A DNA stretch of 64,000 nt, from assembly GCF_000012945.1 (NCBI RefSeq), contig NC_007511.1:1674001-1738000 (forward strand), read 5' to 3'. Position 1 is the first letter of the stretch. Every line of letters begins with the position of its first letter. A program made the translations under genes and the position numbers. The notes beneath the pieces were generated by a model. The model searched no databases. It saw only the letters and a list, made by a program, of their open reading frames with translations, and was not told where the DNA came from. The stretch is from Burkholderia lata. Lineage in GTDB: Bacteria > Pseudomonadota > Gammaproteobacteria > Burkholderiales > Burkholderiaceae. This document shows positions 8,699-17,157 of the stretch, piece after piece.

Positions 8699-9523
8699 AT
8701 GACGAATTCGATTCGCTTCGACGGCGGCACCGCCGTGATCACCGGCGCGGCCAGCGGCATCGGCAGCGGGCTCGCGCGCCACGCCGCCGGGCTCGGCATG
8801 CGCCTCGTGCTGGCCGATCTCGACCCGGCGAAGCTCGACGCATTCGCGGCGACGCTCGACGCCGACGTCCTGTGCGTGCCGACCGACGTCAGCCGGCCGG
8901 AAGCCGTCGACGCACTGGCGGAAGCGGCCTGGCAGCGCTTCGGCGGCGTCGACCTGCTGTTCAACAACGCGGGTGTGATGGCGACCGGCTTCAGCTGGGA
9001 AATCACGCCGGAACGCTTCGAGCGCAGCTTCGCGATCAACGTGCACGGCGTGCTGAACGGGATCCGCAGCTTCGTGCCGCGGATGCTCGAGCGCAACGTG
9101 CCGGCGCGCGTCGTGAATACCGCGTCGGTCGGCGGGTTCCTGCCGAGCCCGCTGATGTCGCCTTACTCGGCGACGAAATTCGCGGTGGTTGCGCTGACGG
9201 AATCGCTGTACGGAGAACTGAAGATGTTGGGCGCACCGGTCGGCGTGTCGTTGCTCGCGCCGGGCCCCGTGCACAGCAGCATCTTCAACGACCCGTTCGG
9301 CGATGCGCACGACCGGCCTGAGGTGCGCGGCTTCGTCGACACGATGCGCTCGATGCTGAACGCGCACGGGCTCACGCCCGACGCGTTCGCCGAGCGGGTG
9401 TTCGACGGCATCCGGGAAGGGCGCTACTGGCTGATTCCGCAACCGGAGACGATCGACGGCGCGCTGCAGCGGCGCACCGACGACATTCTCGCTTCACGCG
9501 ATCCGTCGCTGCCTGCGTTCTGA
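8699..9523 (+). CDS. Short-chain dehydrogenase/reductase
   Basis: This 274-residue SDR has TGAASGIG near the N-terminus, LLFNNAGV, a serine in NTASVGGF and YSATK as the Tyr-Lys pair. It begins 5 bp after the previous SDR stop, so the two are co-translated. The sequence C-terminal to the active site (LLAPGPVHSSIFND) matches the classical SDR group that acts on larger alicyclic substrates. It is the last gene of the AraC-linked operon. A 7-bp GC hairpin (9526-9550) follows the stop codon but lacks a U-run. Confidence 0.9.
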   Translation: MTNSIRFDGGTAVITGAASGIGSGLARHAAGLGMRLVLADLDPAKLDAFAATLDADVLCVPTDVSRPEAVDALAEAAWQRFGGVDLLFNNAGVMATGFSWEITPERFERSFAINVHGVLNGIRSFVPRMLERNVPARVVNTASVGGFLPSPLMSPYSATKFAVVALTESLYGELKMLGAPVGVSLLAPGPVHSSIFNDPFGDAHDRPEVRGFVDTMRSMLNAHGLTPDAFAERVFDGIREGRYWLIPQPETIDGALQRRTDDILASRDPSLPAF

Positions 9524-9558
9524 GGGCCGGGCGGGGCAGCCGCGCCCGGCGTGCGCCG

Positions 9559-9807
9559 TCACATGTGCGTGCCGGCGTGCGTGCGGCCGCTCGGGTCGCC
9601 GCCGCGATCGGGTGGCGTATTGTTCTGATCGATCTTCGCGAGTACGAAGCCGGCGTGCGGCAACGCGGCGGGCGAGCGGTGCGTCGCTTGCGCGACGGCG
9701 TCGTGCGGCGACGCAGCGGGGAAACCGGATGACGTCACGCCCGGTTGAGCGAACGCCGAAAGGGAAGCAGCCGCCAGGGCGGCGGCGACGATCGCGTGCG
9801 ATTTCAT
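9559..9807 (-). CDS. Small exported protein of unknown function
   Basis: An 82-residue product with a clear signal peptide: MKSH, then an alanine-rich hydrophobic core, then a cut near SAFAQ. The mature part is about 60 residues, rich in Ala, Pro, His and Gly. Small DUF4148-type exported proteins of Burkholderia look similar, but I cannot confirm membership. GGAGCC lies just upstream of the ATG. No function can be assigned. Confidence 0.6.
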   Translation of the reverse strand: MKSHAIVAAALAAASLSAFAQPGVTSSGFPAASPHDAVAQATHRSPAALPHAGFVLAKIDQNNTPPDRGGDPSGRTHAGTHM

Positions 9808-9924
9808 GGTGGCTCCTTCACGACTGACGACGGGACAACCTAATCAGTCTAGGGCGCGAAACTTAACGCGACGTGAAGGAGTAGTGCGGCGCGTATGACG
9901 GAATATTCATGCGCGCCGCGACGT

Positions 9925-10899
9925 TCATGCCGGCGCCGACACCAGCGCGCAGAAGTTCTCGAGATCGACGTTGCCGCCGCTGATCACCACACCCACCCGT
10001 TTGCCTTTAAGCGCATCCTTCATCCGTCGCACGGCGGCGAACGACAGGCAGCCGGTCGGCTCGACCACAATCTTCATACGCGTGGCAAAGAAGCGCATGC
10101 AGTCGACCAGTTCCGCGTCCGTCGCGGTCAGGATGTCGTCGACGTCGCGGCGGATGATCGGGAACGTCAGGTTGCCGAGGTGTTGCGTCTGCGCGCCGTC
10201 GGCGATCGTGCGCGGCGTGTCGATGTGCACGATCGCGCCGGAGCGGAACGATTGCTGGCCGTCGTTGCCGGCTTCCGGCTCGACGCCATACAGCGTCGCG
10301 TGCGGCGACAGCGCGCGTGTGGCGAGCGCGGTGCCCGACAGCAGCCCGCCGCCGCCGAGCGGCGCGAATACCGCGTCGAGCGGGCCGACTTCGTCGAACA
10401 GTTCCTTGGCCGCCGTGCCCTGGCCGGCGATCACGTCCGGGTGGTCGTAGGGCGGGATCAGCGTGAGCCCGTGCTGCGCCGCGAGATCGCGCCCGATCTG
10501 TTCGCGATCCTCGGTGTAGCGGTCGTAGGTCACGACCTTGCCGCCATAGCCGCGCGTCGCGGCCATCTTCGCGGCCGGCGCATCCTGCGGCATCACGATC
10601 GTCGCGGGAATGCCGAGCATGCGCGCCGACAGCGCGATCGCCTGCGCATGGTTGCCGGACGAGAATGCGACGACGCCGTTGCGGCGCTGTTCCGCGTCGA
10701 AACGCGACAGCGCGTTGAACGCGCCGCGGAACTTGAATGCGCCCATGCGCTGCAGGTTCTCGCACTTGAAGAACACTTGCGCGCCGAGTGCTTCGTCGAT
10801 CGTCCGCGACGTCATCACCGGCGTGCGGTGCGCATGGCCTTCGAGCCGGGCCGCGGCAGCGGCCACGTCATCGTATGTGGGGAGAGTCGGAGAATTCAT
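9925..10899 (-). CDS. PLP-dependent threonine/serine dehydratase-like enzyme (possibly 3-hydroxyaspartate ammonia-lyase)
   Basis: This 324-residue fold-type II PLP enzyme has the PLP lysine in FKFRGAFNA (K56), the substrate loop SSGNHAQ (80-86) and the phosphate-cradling GGGGLLSG (about 182-189). Length and motifs match catabolic threonine dehydratase, serine racemase and threo-3-hydroxyaspartate dehydratase, which cannot be separated by eye. The regulatory ACT domain of biosynthetic IlvA is absent. It is the last gene of a three-gene minus-strand operon, 61 bp after the DauR-type regulator, which favours a catabolic role on a hydroxy amino acid. Confidence 0.9.
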   Translation of the reverse strand: MNSPTLPTYDDVAAAAARLEGHAHRTPVMTSRTIDEALGAQVFFKCENLQRMGAFKFRGAFNALSRFDAEQRRNGVVAFSSGNHAQAIALSARMLGIPATIVMPQDAPAAKMAATRGYGGKVVTYDRYTEDREQIGRDLAAQHGLTLIPPYDHPDVIAGQGTAAKELFDEVGPLDAVFAPLGGGGLLSGTALATRALSPHATLYGVEPEAGNDGQQSFRSGAIVHIDTPRTIADGAQTQHLGNLTFPIIRRDVDDILTATDAELVDCMRFFATRMKIVVEPTGCLSFAAVRRMKDALKGKRVGVVISGGNVDLENFCALVSAPA

Positions 10900-10960
10900 G
10901 GGTTGCCCGGTGGTCGTGAGAATCGGTCAGCAGGAGAGCAGCGCGTGCCACGCGCTTGCG

Positions 10961-11599
10961 TCATTTCGCATCGTTGTAGACGGTCGCGCGCGAGACGCCG
11001 AGATGCTGCGACACGATCTCCATCGCGCGGCGCACTTCGAGGAAACCGTCGGCCTTCAGCGTCTGCATCAGCTCGCGGCGCTGGTCGGTCTTCAGTTCGC
11101 GCGGCGTCGTCGCGAGGCGCATCGCGAATGCGTCGATGCGTTGCCGGATCGCATCCGCGCCGGCGGGGTCGAGCGTTTCCGCGACGGCTTCGCCGTCCGT
11201 GCTGCAGAACTGGTTCAGCATGCCCTGGAAGCCGCGGAACAGCGTGACGTCGGCATTCAGGCACAGCGCGGCCACATAGCGGCCGGTCGAATCCTTGATG
11301 CCGATCGACGTGCTTTTTGCAGTGCGGCCGTCGGCGAAGCGGTTCGGGTAGTTCGCGAGCACGGGCGGGAAATCGTCGTCCGCGATGCGGGCGAGGCCGA
11401 GCTCGGTCGCAGGGTCGCCGACTGCGCGCCCCGACAGGTTGTTGTGGATCGCGAGGATCGCGTGCTTCGGCGTGCGCAGGTCGTGAACCACGACCTCGGT
11501 GAACGGCGCGAACATCGCGCCGAGCCCCTCGGCAATGCGCTGCACCTGTTCGATCAGCGAGGCCTGTTCGGACAGCACGAGTTTCCGGGTGGTGGTCAT
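10961..11599 (-). CDS. YheO/DauR-type transcriptional regulator
   Basis: This 212-residue protein has an N-terminal PAS-like YheO domain (FAPFTEVVVHDLRTPKHAI, about 30-48; IGIKDSTGRYVAALCLNAD, about 99-117). A C-terminal DauR-type helix-turn-helix follows (SQHLGVSRATVYNDAK at the extreme end). The domain order is that of DauR, which controls D-arginine catabolism in Pseudomonas. The ATG at 11599 is chosen because the YheO domain begins soon after; the frame is open further upstream without a good start. It lies between the deacylase and the PLP enzyme and probably senses an amino acid to control this operon. Confidence 0.88.
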   Translation of the reverse strand: MTTTRKLVLSEQASLIEQVQRIAEGLGAMFAPFTEVVVHDLRTPKHAILAIHNNLSGRAVGDPATELGLARIADDDFPPVLANYPNRFADGRTAKSTSIGIKDSTGRYVAALCLNADVTLFRGFQGMLNQFCSTDGEAVAETLDPAGADAIRQRIDAFAMRLATTPRELKTDQRRELMQTLKADGFLEVRRAMEIVSQHLGVSRATVYNDAK

Positions 11600-11661
11600 G
11601 ATGGTTTCGCGGTCAGGTTTCGGATCGATGCGACGGTTTCGGGAACGGCGCAACCGGCGTG

Positions 11662-12165
11662 TTACTCGCCGTCCGCCGCTTCCGGCCGCGTGATGTCGGC
11701 AAGCAGCGGCTGCGCGATCCGCACGTAGTCGGCGGCGTCGAGCACGACGGAGCGGTCGAGGCGGCCCGCGTTGAACGCGATCTCGGTGTTGCGTTCGACC
11801 AGTGCGGGATCGACCACGAGCGTCACGCTGGAGTCGAACACGAACGGCGGCACGGCACCCATCACGCAGCGCGTGACGGTGGCCGCGAGGTCGGGCGACG
11901 CGAGGGTGGCCTTGCGGCGGCCCACCGCATCGGCGACCTTGCGGAAATCGATCTTCAGGTGGCCGGGAATCACGGCAAGCGCGGTGGTGTCGCCGCCATC
12001 CTTGAACGTGCACAGCATCGCCTTCGCGCCCTGTTCGGGGCGTGTGCCGCGCAGCGCGGCGATCGCGTCGGATTTCCCTTCGGCCGGGTGCTCCAGCACG
12101 CGGAACCGCGCGCCGGACGTGTTCAGCAGATCGCAAAGCGTGTCGAAAACGGGGTAGTCGCTCAT
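11662..12165 (-). CDS. YbaK/ProX-type aminoacyl-tRNA deacylase
   Basis: This 167-residue protein has the YbaK fold. FRVLEHPAEGKSD is followed by the conserved lysine-containing AKAMLCTFKDGG and by GAVPPFVF near residues 103-110. These proteins hydrolyse mischarged tRNAs such as Cys-tRNA(Pro) or Ala-tRNA(Pro). The operon partner is a PLP enzyme for a small hydroxy amino acid. A speculative reading is that the deacylase protects translation from that amino acid. It is the first gene of the operon, 62 bp before the regulator. Confidence 0.85.
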   Translation of the reverse strand: MSDYPVFDTLCDLLNTSGARFRVLEHPAEGKSDAIAALRGTRPEQGAKAMLCTFKDGGDTTALAVIPGHLKIDFRKVADAVGRRKATLASPDLAATVTRCVMGAVPPFVFDSSVTLVVDPALVERNTEIAFNAGRLDRSVVLDAADYVRIAQPLLADITRPEAADGE

Positions 12166-12304
12166 GTCGCTCCAGGCAGGTGAGGCCGGGGAATCGGGGC
12201 GCGCTCGGATTCGAATGCTTCGGCGTGCCGGTCGATGGATTGTCCAATTATAGACGTTTTGTCATGAGTGTGGCAAAGAGACCGGAACGCACCACCGCCC
12301 GCCG

Positions 12305-13666
12305 TTACTTCGTCAATCCGCGTTCCTCCCATCGATCCCACGTCTTCAGTGCCTGACGGGCCACCCGGCCAAACAGAAACGACAGGGTGTCGCTCTTCAT
12401 CGACATTGATTTCCTGTTCACGATCCAGAAGTCCGTCAGAGCCGATTGCTTTCCGCTCAGCAGATCCGCGATCGTCCGGCCATTGAGGTGCGTCAGGGCG
12501 ACGCCATGACCGAAACATCCGCCCGAGTAGATGATGCGTTCGTCATCGATGAAGCCGATTTCCGGCGCCATGTCCATCGTCACCGAAACCGGGCCGCCCC
12601 ATCGGTAGTCGATGCGCGTGTTGCGCAGCTGCGGGTAGATCCATTTCAGGTGTGCTTCGCAATGCCGCCACGCTGCGGGGGCGGGAACCTCGTCCATTGC
12701 GTCCGTCCGGTAGCTGATCGCATCGCCGCCGCCCATGAGAATGCGGCCATCGGCTGTCGGCCTGAAATAGTGCAGCATCTGCCGGTTGTCCCCGAACGAC
12801 TGTCGTTCCTTCCAGCCGATGCTTTCCCATTGCGCATCGCTCAAGGGTTCGGTGACGACCTGATACGTCCAGAGCGGATACTGGCGCGCTTTCAGCTTCG
12901 ACGAGCCGGGAACCTCGCGAGAATAGGCATTCGTCGCCACGACGATCCGGTCCGCCTCGATCCGGCCGTGCGGCGTCGCGATGCGGACCGCCAACGGCGT
13001 TCTTTCCAGGCTCGTGACAGGTGTCAGCTCATAGATCGACACCCCGCTCGACATCGCCAGGGCCTTCAGCGACCGGACCTGCTTGCAGGGGTTGAGATAG
13101 CCGGTGTCCGACTCGTAGATGCCGCCTGCGAAACGTTCCGAATGGAAGTCCTGCTGGAACTGATGCGCGCTGCGCCACGCCATGTCCGCGTCGATGCCCA
13201 GCTTCTGGAACAACTCGAGCGTCTTCTGCATGCGGCCCAATTGCTGCTTCGTGTAGCTCGCGCGGACCAGGCCGCCATGGCAGTAGTCGGACTGAAAGCC
13301 ATGCTCCTCGATGAGGTGCCGGGTGTGCGCCACGGCGAGCTTCAGGTAGTGATGGGCATCGACCATCTTTTGCTTGCCCCAGCGCAGCAGGACCATTTCC
13401 GGCTCCAGGCCGAACATTTTTGTGCTGAACCCGGCGTTGCGGCCGCTGGCGCCGAATCCCACGACGGCGGCTTCCAGCACGACGACTCGCGCGTTGGGAT
13501 TGTCCTTCTTGAATTGAAACGCGGTGTTCAGCCCGGTGAAGCCGCCTCCGATGATGGCGACATCGACCTTGAGATCCCCGGACAGCGATGGATTGGGCGA
13601 ATATTCTCCGTAGGCGTGCTGCCAGAACGACCTGGCCTGAAGCAGTGATGTTTGATCGAGTGCCAT
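12305..13666 (-). CDS. DAO-family FAD-dependent amine/amino-acid oxidase (PuuB-like)
   Basis: This 453-residue flavoprotein has the Rossmann motif VAIIGGGFTGLNTAF (about 36-50) followed by FGASGRNAGF. A C-terminal FAD contact, YSGGCFGHGVALTHLNG, matches the gamma-glutamylputrescine-oxidase and related DAO group. It would oxidise a secondary or primary amine with O2 as acceptor. The ATG at 13666 is chosen; a GTG four codons upstream is possible, and neither has a clear ribosome site. The next gene upstream is an unknown helical protein and then a divergent TetR gene, so the oxidase and helical protein probably form one TetR-controlled unit. Confidence 0.85.
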   Translation of the reverse strand: MALDQTSLLQARSFWQHAYGEYSPNPSLSGDLKVDVAIIGGGFTGLNTAFQFKKDNPNARVVVLEAAVVGFGASGRNAGFSTKMFGLEPEMVLLRWGKQKMVDAHHYLKLAVAHTRHLIEEHGFQSDYCHGGLVRASYTKQQLGRMQKTLELFQKLGIDADMAWRSAHQFQQDFHSERFAGGIYESDTGYLNPCKQVRSLKALAMSSGVSIYELTPVTSLERTPLAVRIATPHGRIEADRIVVATNAYSREVPGSSKLKARQYPLWTYQVVTEPLSDAQWESIGWKERQSFGDNRQMLHYFRPTADGRILMGGGDAISYRTDAMDEVPAPAAWRHCEAHLKWIYPQLRNTRIDYRWGGPVSVTMDMAPEIGFIDDERIIYSGGCFGHGVALTHLNGRTIADLLSGKQSALTDFWIVNRKSMSMKSDTLSFLFGRVARQALKTWDRWEERGLTK

Positions 13667-13751
13667 GGCGAAGCTCACAGGTGGGGAGGTCCGGTCGCCG
13701 CTCGATGAACGATGAAAGGGCGCAGCGGCAGATCTCACGGGTTGCAAAGGC

Positions 13752-14267
13752 TCACGCCTGTTGGTGATGGTGATTAATTTCGGTATGCATAATTATTTGC
13801 TCGTGCCGATGAATGAACGCGTCGACACGGCTTGCCAGCACGGCGTCATCTCCCTCCAGCGAGCGCTTCATCATGTCGATCTGAAATTCCTCCTGATCGA
13901 CCATGTAATTCAGCAGGGCGCGCGAATCGGAGGGGCCGATGTCTCGTAGGTGCCGCAACGTTTCGCAGTAGGCGATCGTCTGTGCGTACACGTATTTCAG
14001 GAGTGGCTTCAGCACACACGTCGGGACTGAACCGATTACCCATGCCTTCACCCGCGTAGCCAACCTGGGCGAATCATCCATGCCCCAACGAGTTGCCGCA
14101 GCATGGTAGATCGGCGCATTGAACGCTTCCAGTTTCAGGTAGGCAGCCCAAAGTCGCTGACGAGGATCGCCGTCGAGACGCCCCGCAAGTCTTCCAATGG
14201 CACGCAAGGCGAAGGCGCGGTTCTGGATCTCGTAGTGAAATCCATCGGTAAATGCGTTGGTCGGCAT
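13752..14267 (-). CDS. Conserved-looking helical protein of unknown function
   Basis: A 171-residue soluble protein, almost entirely predicted helix. It has acidic and histidine positions such as YLKLEAFNAPIYHAA (about 44-58) and NYMVDQEEFQIDMMKRS (about 121-137). The spacing of Glu and His is suggestive of a ferritin-like bundle, but I cannot verify metal ligands. The ATG at 14267 is used; a TTG one codon earlier is also in frame. It lies 85 bp upstream of the DAO oxidase on the same strand and is likely its partner. Confidence 0.65.
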   Translation of the reverse strand: MPTNAFTDGFHYEIQNRAFALRAIGRLAGRLDGDPRQRLWAAYLKLEAFNAPIYHAAATRWGMDDSPRLATRVKAWVIGSVPTCVLKPLLKYVYAQTIAYCETLRHLRDIGPSDSRALLNYMVDQEEFQIDMMKRSLEGDDAVLASRVDAFIHRHEQIIMHTEINHHHQQA

Positions 14268-14370
14268 CAAGGTTTTCCGCTCGTGTAGGGCCGGTGCCTG
14301 ACCAGGAGAGCCTGCTCCCCGTCATGCCGGCATGTCGATCGATTCGAACAAGCACAAAGCAATCCTAATG

Positions 14371-14393
14371 ATTGAGGTCTGACATCTCTCAAT
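14371..14393. promoter_or_regulatory. Inverted repeat upstream of the helical-protein gene
   Basis: ATTGAG and CTCAAT are separated by 11 bp, about 105 bp upstream of the minus-strand start at 14267. It could be an operator for the TetR protein encoded further right. Arms of only six bases make this weak. Confidence 0.3.
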
Positions 14394-14942
14394 GGTCGGA
14401 TCAATGGGCTACGTACTCAATTGCTGGAAACGCCGTCCGTCCCGCGCTCGACACCTTTCGTATCGTTTCCTGAAAGGCAAGCGATCCTCCTGAGCGCGCA
14501 TTGAGTGACGCCGGGCAATCTGCCCCGCGTACCGTCGCCGGGGCGTATTGACGATAATATGTCACATGACCTATTTGTGCAACATCGGCGCTGAACGTGC
14601 ACCGTGGGCAGCGAAACCTGGTTGCGGCCGTCCAGCCCGGCGCCACGAGGCTGGGGGCGTGCTTCTTGAGTCATGGAGCGGTGCCTTGCCACTGCGCCGG
14701 ACTGTTTTCCCAGCGAGGATTTGCGCAAGTGGAAGACAAGCATGGATTCCCCGTGCAGACGGATGGACAACCTGTCTTGTGTGCGTTCGCCAATGGACAG
14801 CGTCTCGTCTCCTCCGTTTTGAAACCTGCGTAGAATGTCGCCGTCAGGTTCGGCGTCTCGGCTGCCACAGTGGAACCGAGGCCTTGAAACCGGCGGCAAA
14901 TGCGGGTCGACCGACACGGCCCGATGTCGGGTAGCGAAGTTT
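14394..14942. other. Intergenic region without a convincing gene
   Basis: The stretch between the two divergent genes contains open frames on both strands, but they are Arg/Cys/Ser-rich, lack ribosome sites and show no family features. I see no RNA gene. GGTCGACC occurs at 14905-14912 and again at 14954-14961, the second copy within the promoter spacer described separately. Confidence 0.5.
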
Positions 14943-14971
14943 TGCAAAATCCGGTCGACCAACCTATATTC
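14943..14971 (+). promoter_or_regulatory. Sigma-70-type promoter for the TetR gene
   Basis: TTGCAA at 14943-14948 and TATATT at 14966-14971 are 17 bp apart, the ideal spacing, about 120 bp upstream of the TetR start. A GGTCGACC palindrome lies in the spacer, where a repressor would block polymerase. Confidence 0.55.
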
Positions 14972-15092
14972 CCGCTCGCGGTGTTTCGAGCGGACCCGAC
15001 TCGCGCGGTATGCGACCGGGCATGAGCGGCGCCGAAGCGTCATCAGTACCATCGCCCCGGGGCATGCGCGCACGGGGCAGCAGGAGGAATTC

Positions 15093-15713
15093 TTGAAGAG
15101 GGCGGCTCTCGATAATGGACGCGTCTTGACCGAACGCGGCAAGAACGCGGTGAACAAAATTATGGCCAGTGCGATCGAGATCTTCGTGGACGAAGGCTAC
15201 GGCGGGCTGACCATGCGGAAGGTCGCGGCAAAGGCGGGATTGGCGCTGTCGAACCTGCAGCACTACTTTCCCACGCGTGAAGACATCTTCGAGGCCATCC
15301 TTGCCGTGACGAGGGAGGCGTACGCCAATACGTACGACAGCGTGCGCGCGGACACGTCGCTGACACCCGAGGGCCGCCTGGAGAAAGTGGTCCGCCTGTT
15401 GCTCGAAGACGGAAAGCAGCCCAAGACCCAAAGCCTGTTCGTGAACTTCTGGGCACTGGCCCAGACCCAGGAGTTCGCGCGGAAAATGCTCGAAGAGGGA
15501 TATGGATTTCAGCGGAGCGTGATCGCGGGATTCATCGAAGCCGTGAACCCGGCGCTGTCACCGGCAGTGCTGACCCGGCGAGCTGCACTGGTGACGGCGC
15601 AGATCGAGGGGCTCATCGTGTTGATCCCGCAAAGGAATCGGTTCCCGTCGGATATCAAGGGAATCGAGGACGACGTGGTGATGGCCATTCTGGCTTTGGC
15701 CAAGGCGCCATGA
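15093..15713 (+). CDS. TetR-family transcriptional regulator
   Basis: A 206-residue regulator with the N-terminal TetR helix-turn-helix: IFVDEGYGGLTMRKVAAKAG, then LSNLQHYFPTREDIF (about 23-57). The helical ligand domain that follows resembles the TetR_C_6/BetI-like group. A TTG start at 15093 is chosen because AGGAGGA lies 6 bp upstream, and the reading frame further left is unlike protein. It is divergent from the helical protein and flavin oxidase and probably represses them until an amine-type ligand binds. Confidence 0.88.
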   Translation: MKRAALDNGRVLTERGKNAVNKIMASAIEIFVDEGYGGLTMRKVAAKAGLALSNLQHYFPTREDIFEAILAVTREAYANTYDSVRADTSLTPEGRLEKVVRLLLEDGKQPKTQSLFVNFWALAQTQEFARKMLEEGYGFQRSVIAGFIEAVNPALSPAVLTRRAALVTAQIEGLIVLIPQRNRFPSDIKGIEDDVVMAILALAKAP

Positions 15714-15958
15714 GCTGAATCGCTGCGGCGGCTTGGCGTCAGGCCGGATTTGACGCGTCTTCAGAACACGGACGATGCTGCGCGCCGACGCTCGCCGAGG
15801 CGCGGCGTTATCCCGCGCAGGCCACGAGAGGCCGTTCGACGACGGACGTGGCAAGCGTTCGAGTCGTCGGAGCCCATCAAGGCAAACGCAGAGTCGCGGG
15901 CCCGGCGAGGCTTGCCGGCAACTGGCTGGAAAATGGATCGACGGGGAGTACACGGGCA

Positions 15959-16834
15959 ATGGTGACCAGTACGCAGGAACACCGCGAAGCGGATTCATCG
16001 TCGGCGCGGCGATATCCGGGCATCCGAACAAGCAAGACGCGCCACTTCTACGTACAAACGGTGCTATCGCTCATGCTCGCGCTTGTTGCGCATTGCACGT
16101 TTGCCTCGAGCGACGTGAGCGACGAGGCTCAGCAGCAAGCTGCGTTGCGTGCCCTGATGGGCAAGGATCCCGCGCCGGCGGATAGTGTCAAGGGCATTGC
16201 GCTGTCGCCATGGGCGCATGGGCCGTCGGCTTCAGGGCCGCTGTGGGTCGTGTCGGCTTTGGTCCAACGTTCGAACGAGAACGTTGACGCGGAGTTGTGG
16301 ACGGGTGTCCTGACCCGCGACGAGCAGGGGTTCCGCCTGCTCGCGAGCGATCGAAGCGAGCGCGTCGATACGTCGCCGATGTTGTGGAATGCAATCCTGA
16401 TCATGGACGTCATTCCCTATCGCATCAGTGCGCAGGAAACCGCCTTTGGCGTTCGCTTCAACAATAACTACACATCGACTTCTTTTAGCGATTCGACCGA
16501 GATACTGAGCCTGTATCGCTATGCCGATGCACGCGTTGTACCCATCTTCACGGCAGTTACCGACTGGTCGACCTATGACAAGGACGGGGCTGCGACGTGT
16601 GTCGCGGGGAAGGTCGGAAAAGGCAAGGATCCGGGCGACGCACGGCAGGATGCGTGTGATGCGAAAAATACGGAGGAGGTTCATTACGTGTTGTCGTTTA
16701 GCCCTCGTATGACCAACGGGCACTACGACCTCCTTGTGCGTCCGAAAGGCAAGGCCGCGTCGGGCAAGTCCGCGCGGTTTACCTGGAACGAGAAGACGTA
16801 TCAGCCGCGTCGATTCTCCGGCGACTTGCATTGA
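15959..16834 (+). CDS. Exported protein of unknown function
   Basis: From the ATG at 15959 the product has 291 residues with a late hydrophobic segment (VQTVLSLMLALVAHCTFASS, about 33-52) that reads as a signal peptide or anchor after a long polar N-region. The mature part carries LWVVSALVQRSNENVDAELW and a strand-rich domain; I recognise no family. Codon usage is less GC-biased than in most of the window (AAT, TCT and TTT appear often), consistent with a more recently acquired segment. The true start is uncertain. Confidence 0.6.
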   Translation: MVTSTQEHREADSSSARRYPGIRTSKTRHFYVQTVLSLMLALVAHCTFASSDVSDEAQQQAALRALMGKDPAPADSVKGIALSPWAHGPSASGPLWVVSALVQRSNENVDAELWTGVLTRDEQGFRLLASDRSERVDTSPMLWNAILIMDVIPYRISAQETAFGVRFNNNYTSTSFSDSTEILSLYRYADARVVPIFTAVTDWSTYDKDGAATCVAGKVGKGKDPGDARQDACDAKNTEEVHYVLSFSPRMTNGHYDLLVRPKGKAASGKSARFTWNEKTYQPRRFSGDLH

Positions 16835-17030
16835 ATTCAACTGCGGCCGAAATGATCGGCCGCCTCCGCTCGGCTTCACGCCCCTGTTCGTTTGCTCGTG
16901 CTACGATTCGCGATGCCTGAATGACGGGCCGAAAGCCGGTATTGCCCAACCCGTAGCGAACTGCAAAAGACCTTACCCGAACAATGTACGCAGCTGCCTG
17001 GCCTCCCTCGAAAACGCACTGAAAACGAGT

Positions 17031-17053
17031 GTCGATGCAGCGATTGCATCGAC
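17031..17053. repeat. Perfect inverted repeat 1 upstream of proline dehydrogenase
   Basis: GTCGATGCA and TGCATCGAC (9-bp perfect arms) flank a 5-base loop (GCGAT). It lies 105 bp before the proline dehydrogenase ATG, 13 bp from a second and longer palindrome. Confidence 0.7.
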
Positions 17054-17066
17054 CTTGGTATTCGTC

Positions 17067-17092
17067 CCGGACTGTTTTGGAAAACAGTCCGG
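17067..17092. promoter_or_regulatory. Perfect 12-bp-arm palindrome upstream of proline dehydrogenase
   Basis: CCGGACTGTTTT and AAAACAGTCCGG are perfect complements separated by only GG, 66 bp before the ATG at 17158. The symmetry fits a dimeric-repressor operator better than a terminator: the loop is too tight and there is no U-tract. The neighbouring 9-bp inverted repeat makes a two-element structure. The binding protein is unknown; a proline-responsive regulator would be the natural guess. Confidence 0.6.
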
Positions 17093-17157
17093 CGATGTCG
17101 TTCGAATTGACCGATCGTGTCTGTATTCGTGCGACTGCGTTTTCAAGAGACCACAAC

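Noticed and set aside
14417..15157. 246-residue minus-strand frame before the TetR gene
   Set aside because: Arg/Cys/Ser-rich, no ribosome site, overlaps the TetR promoter and start.
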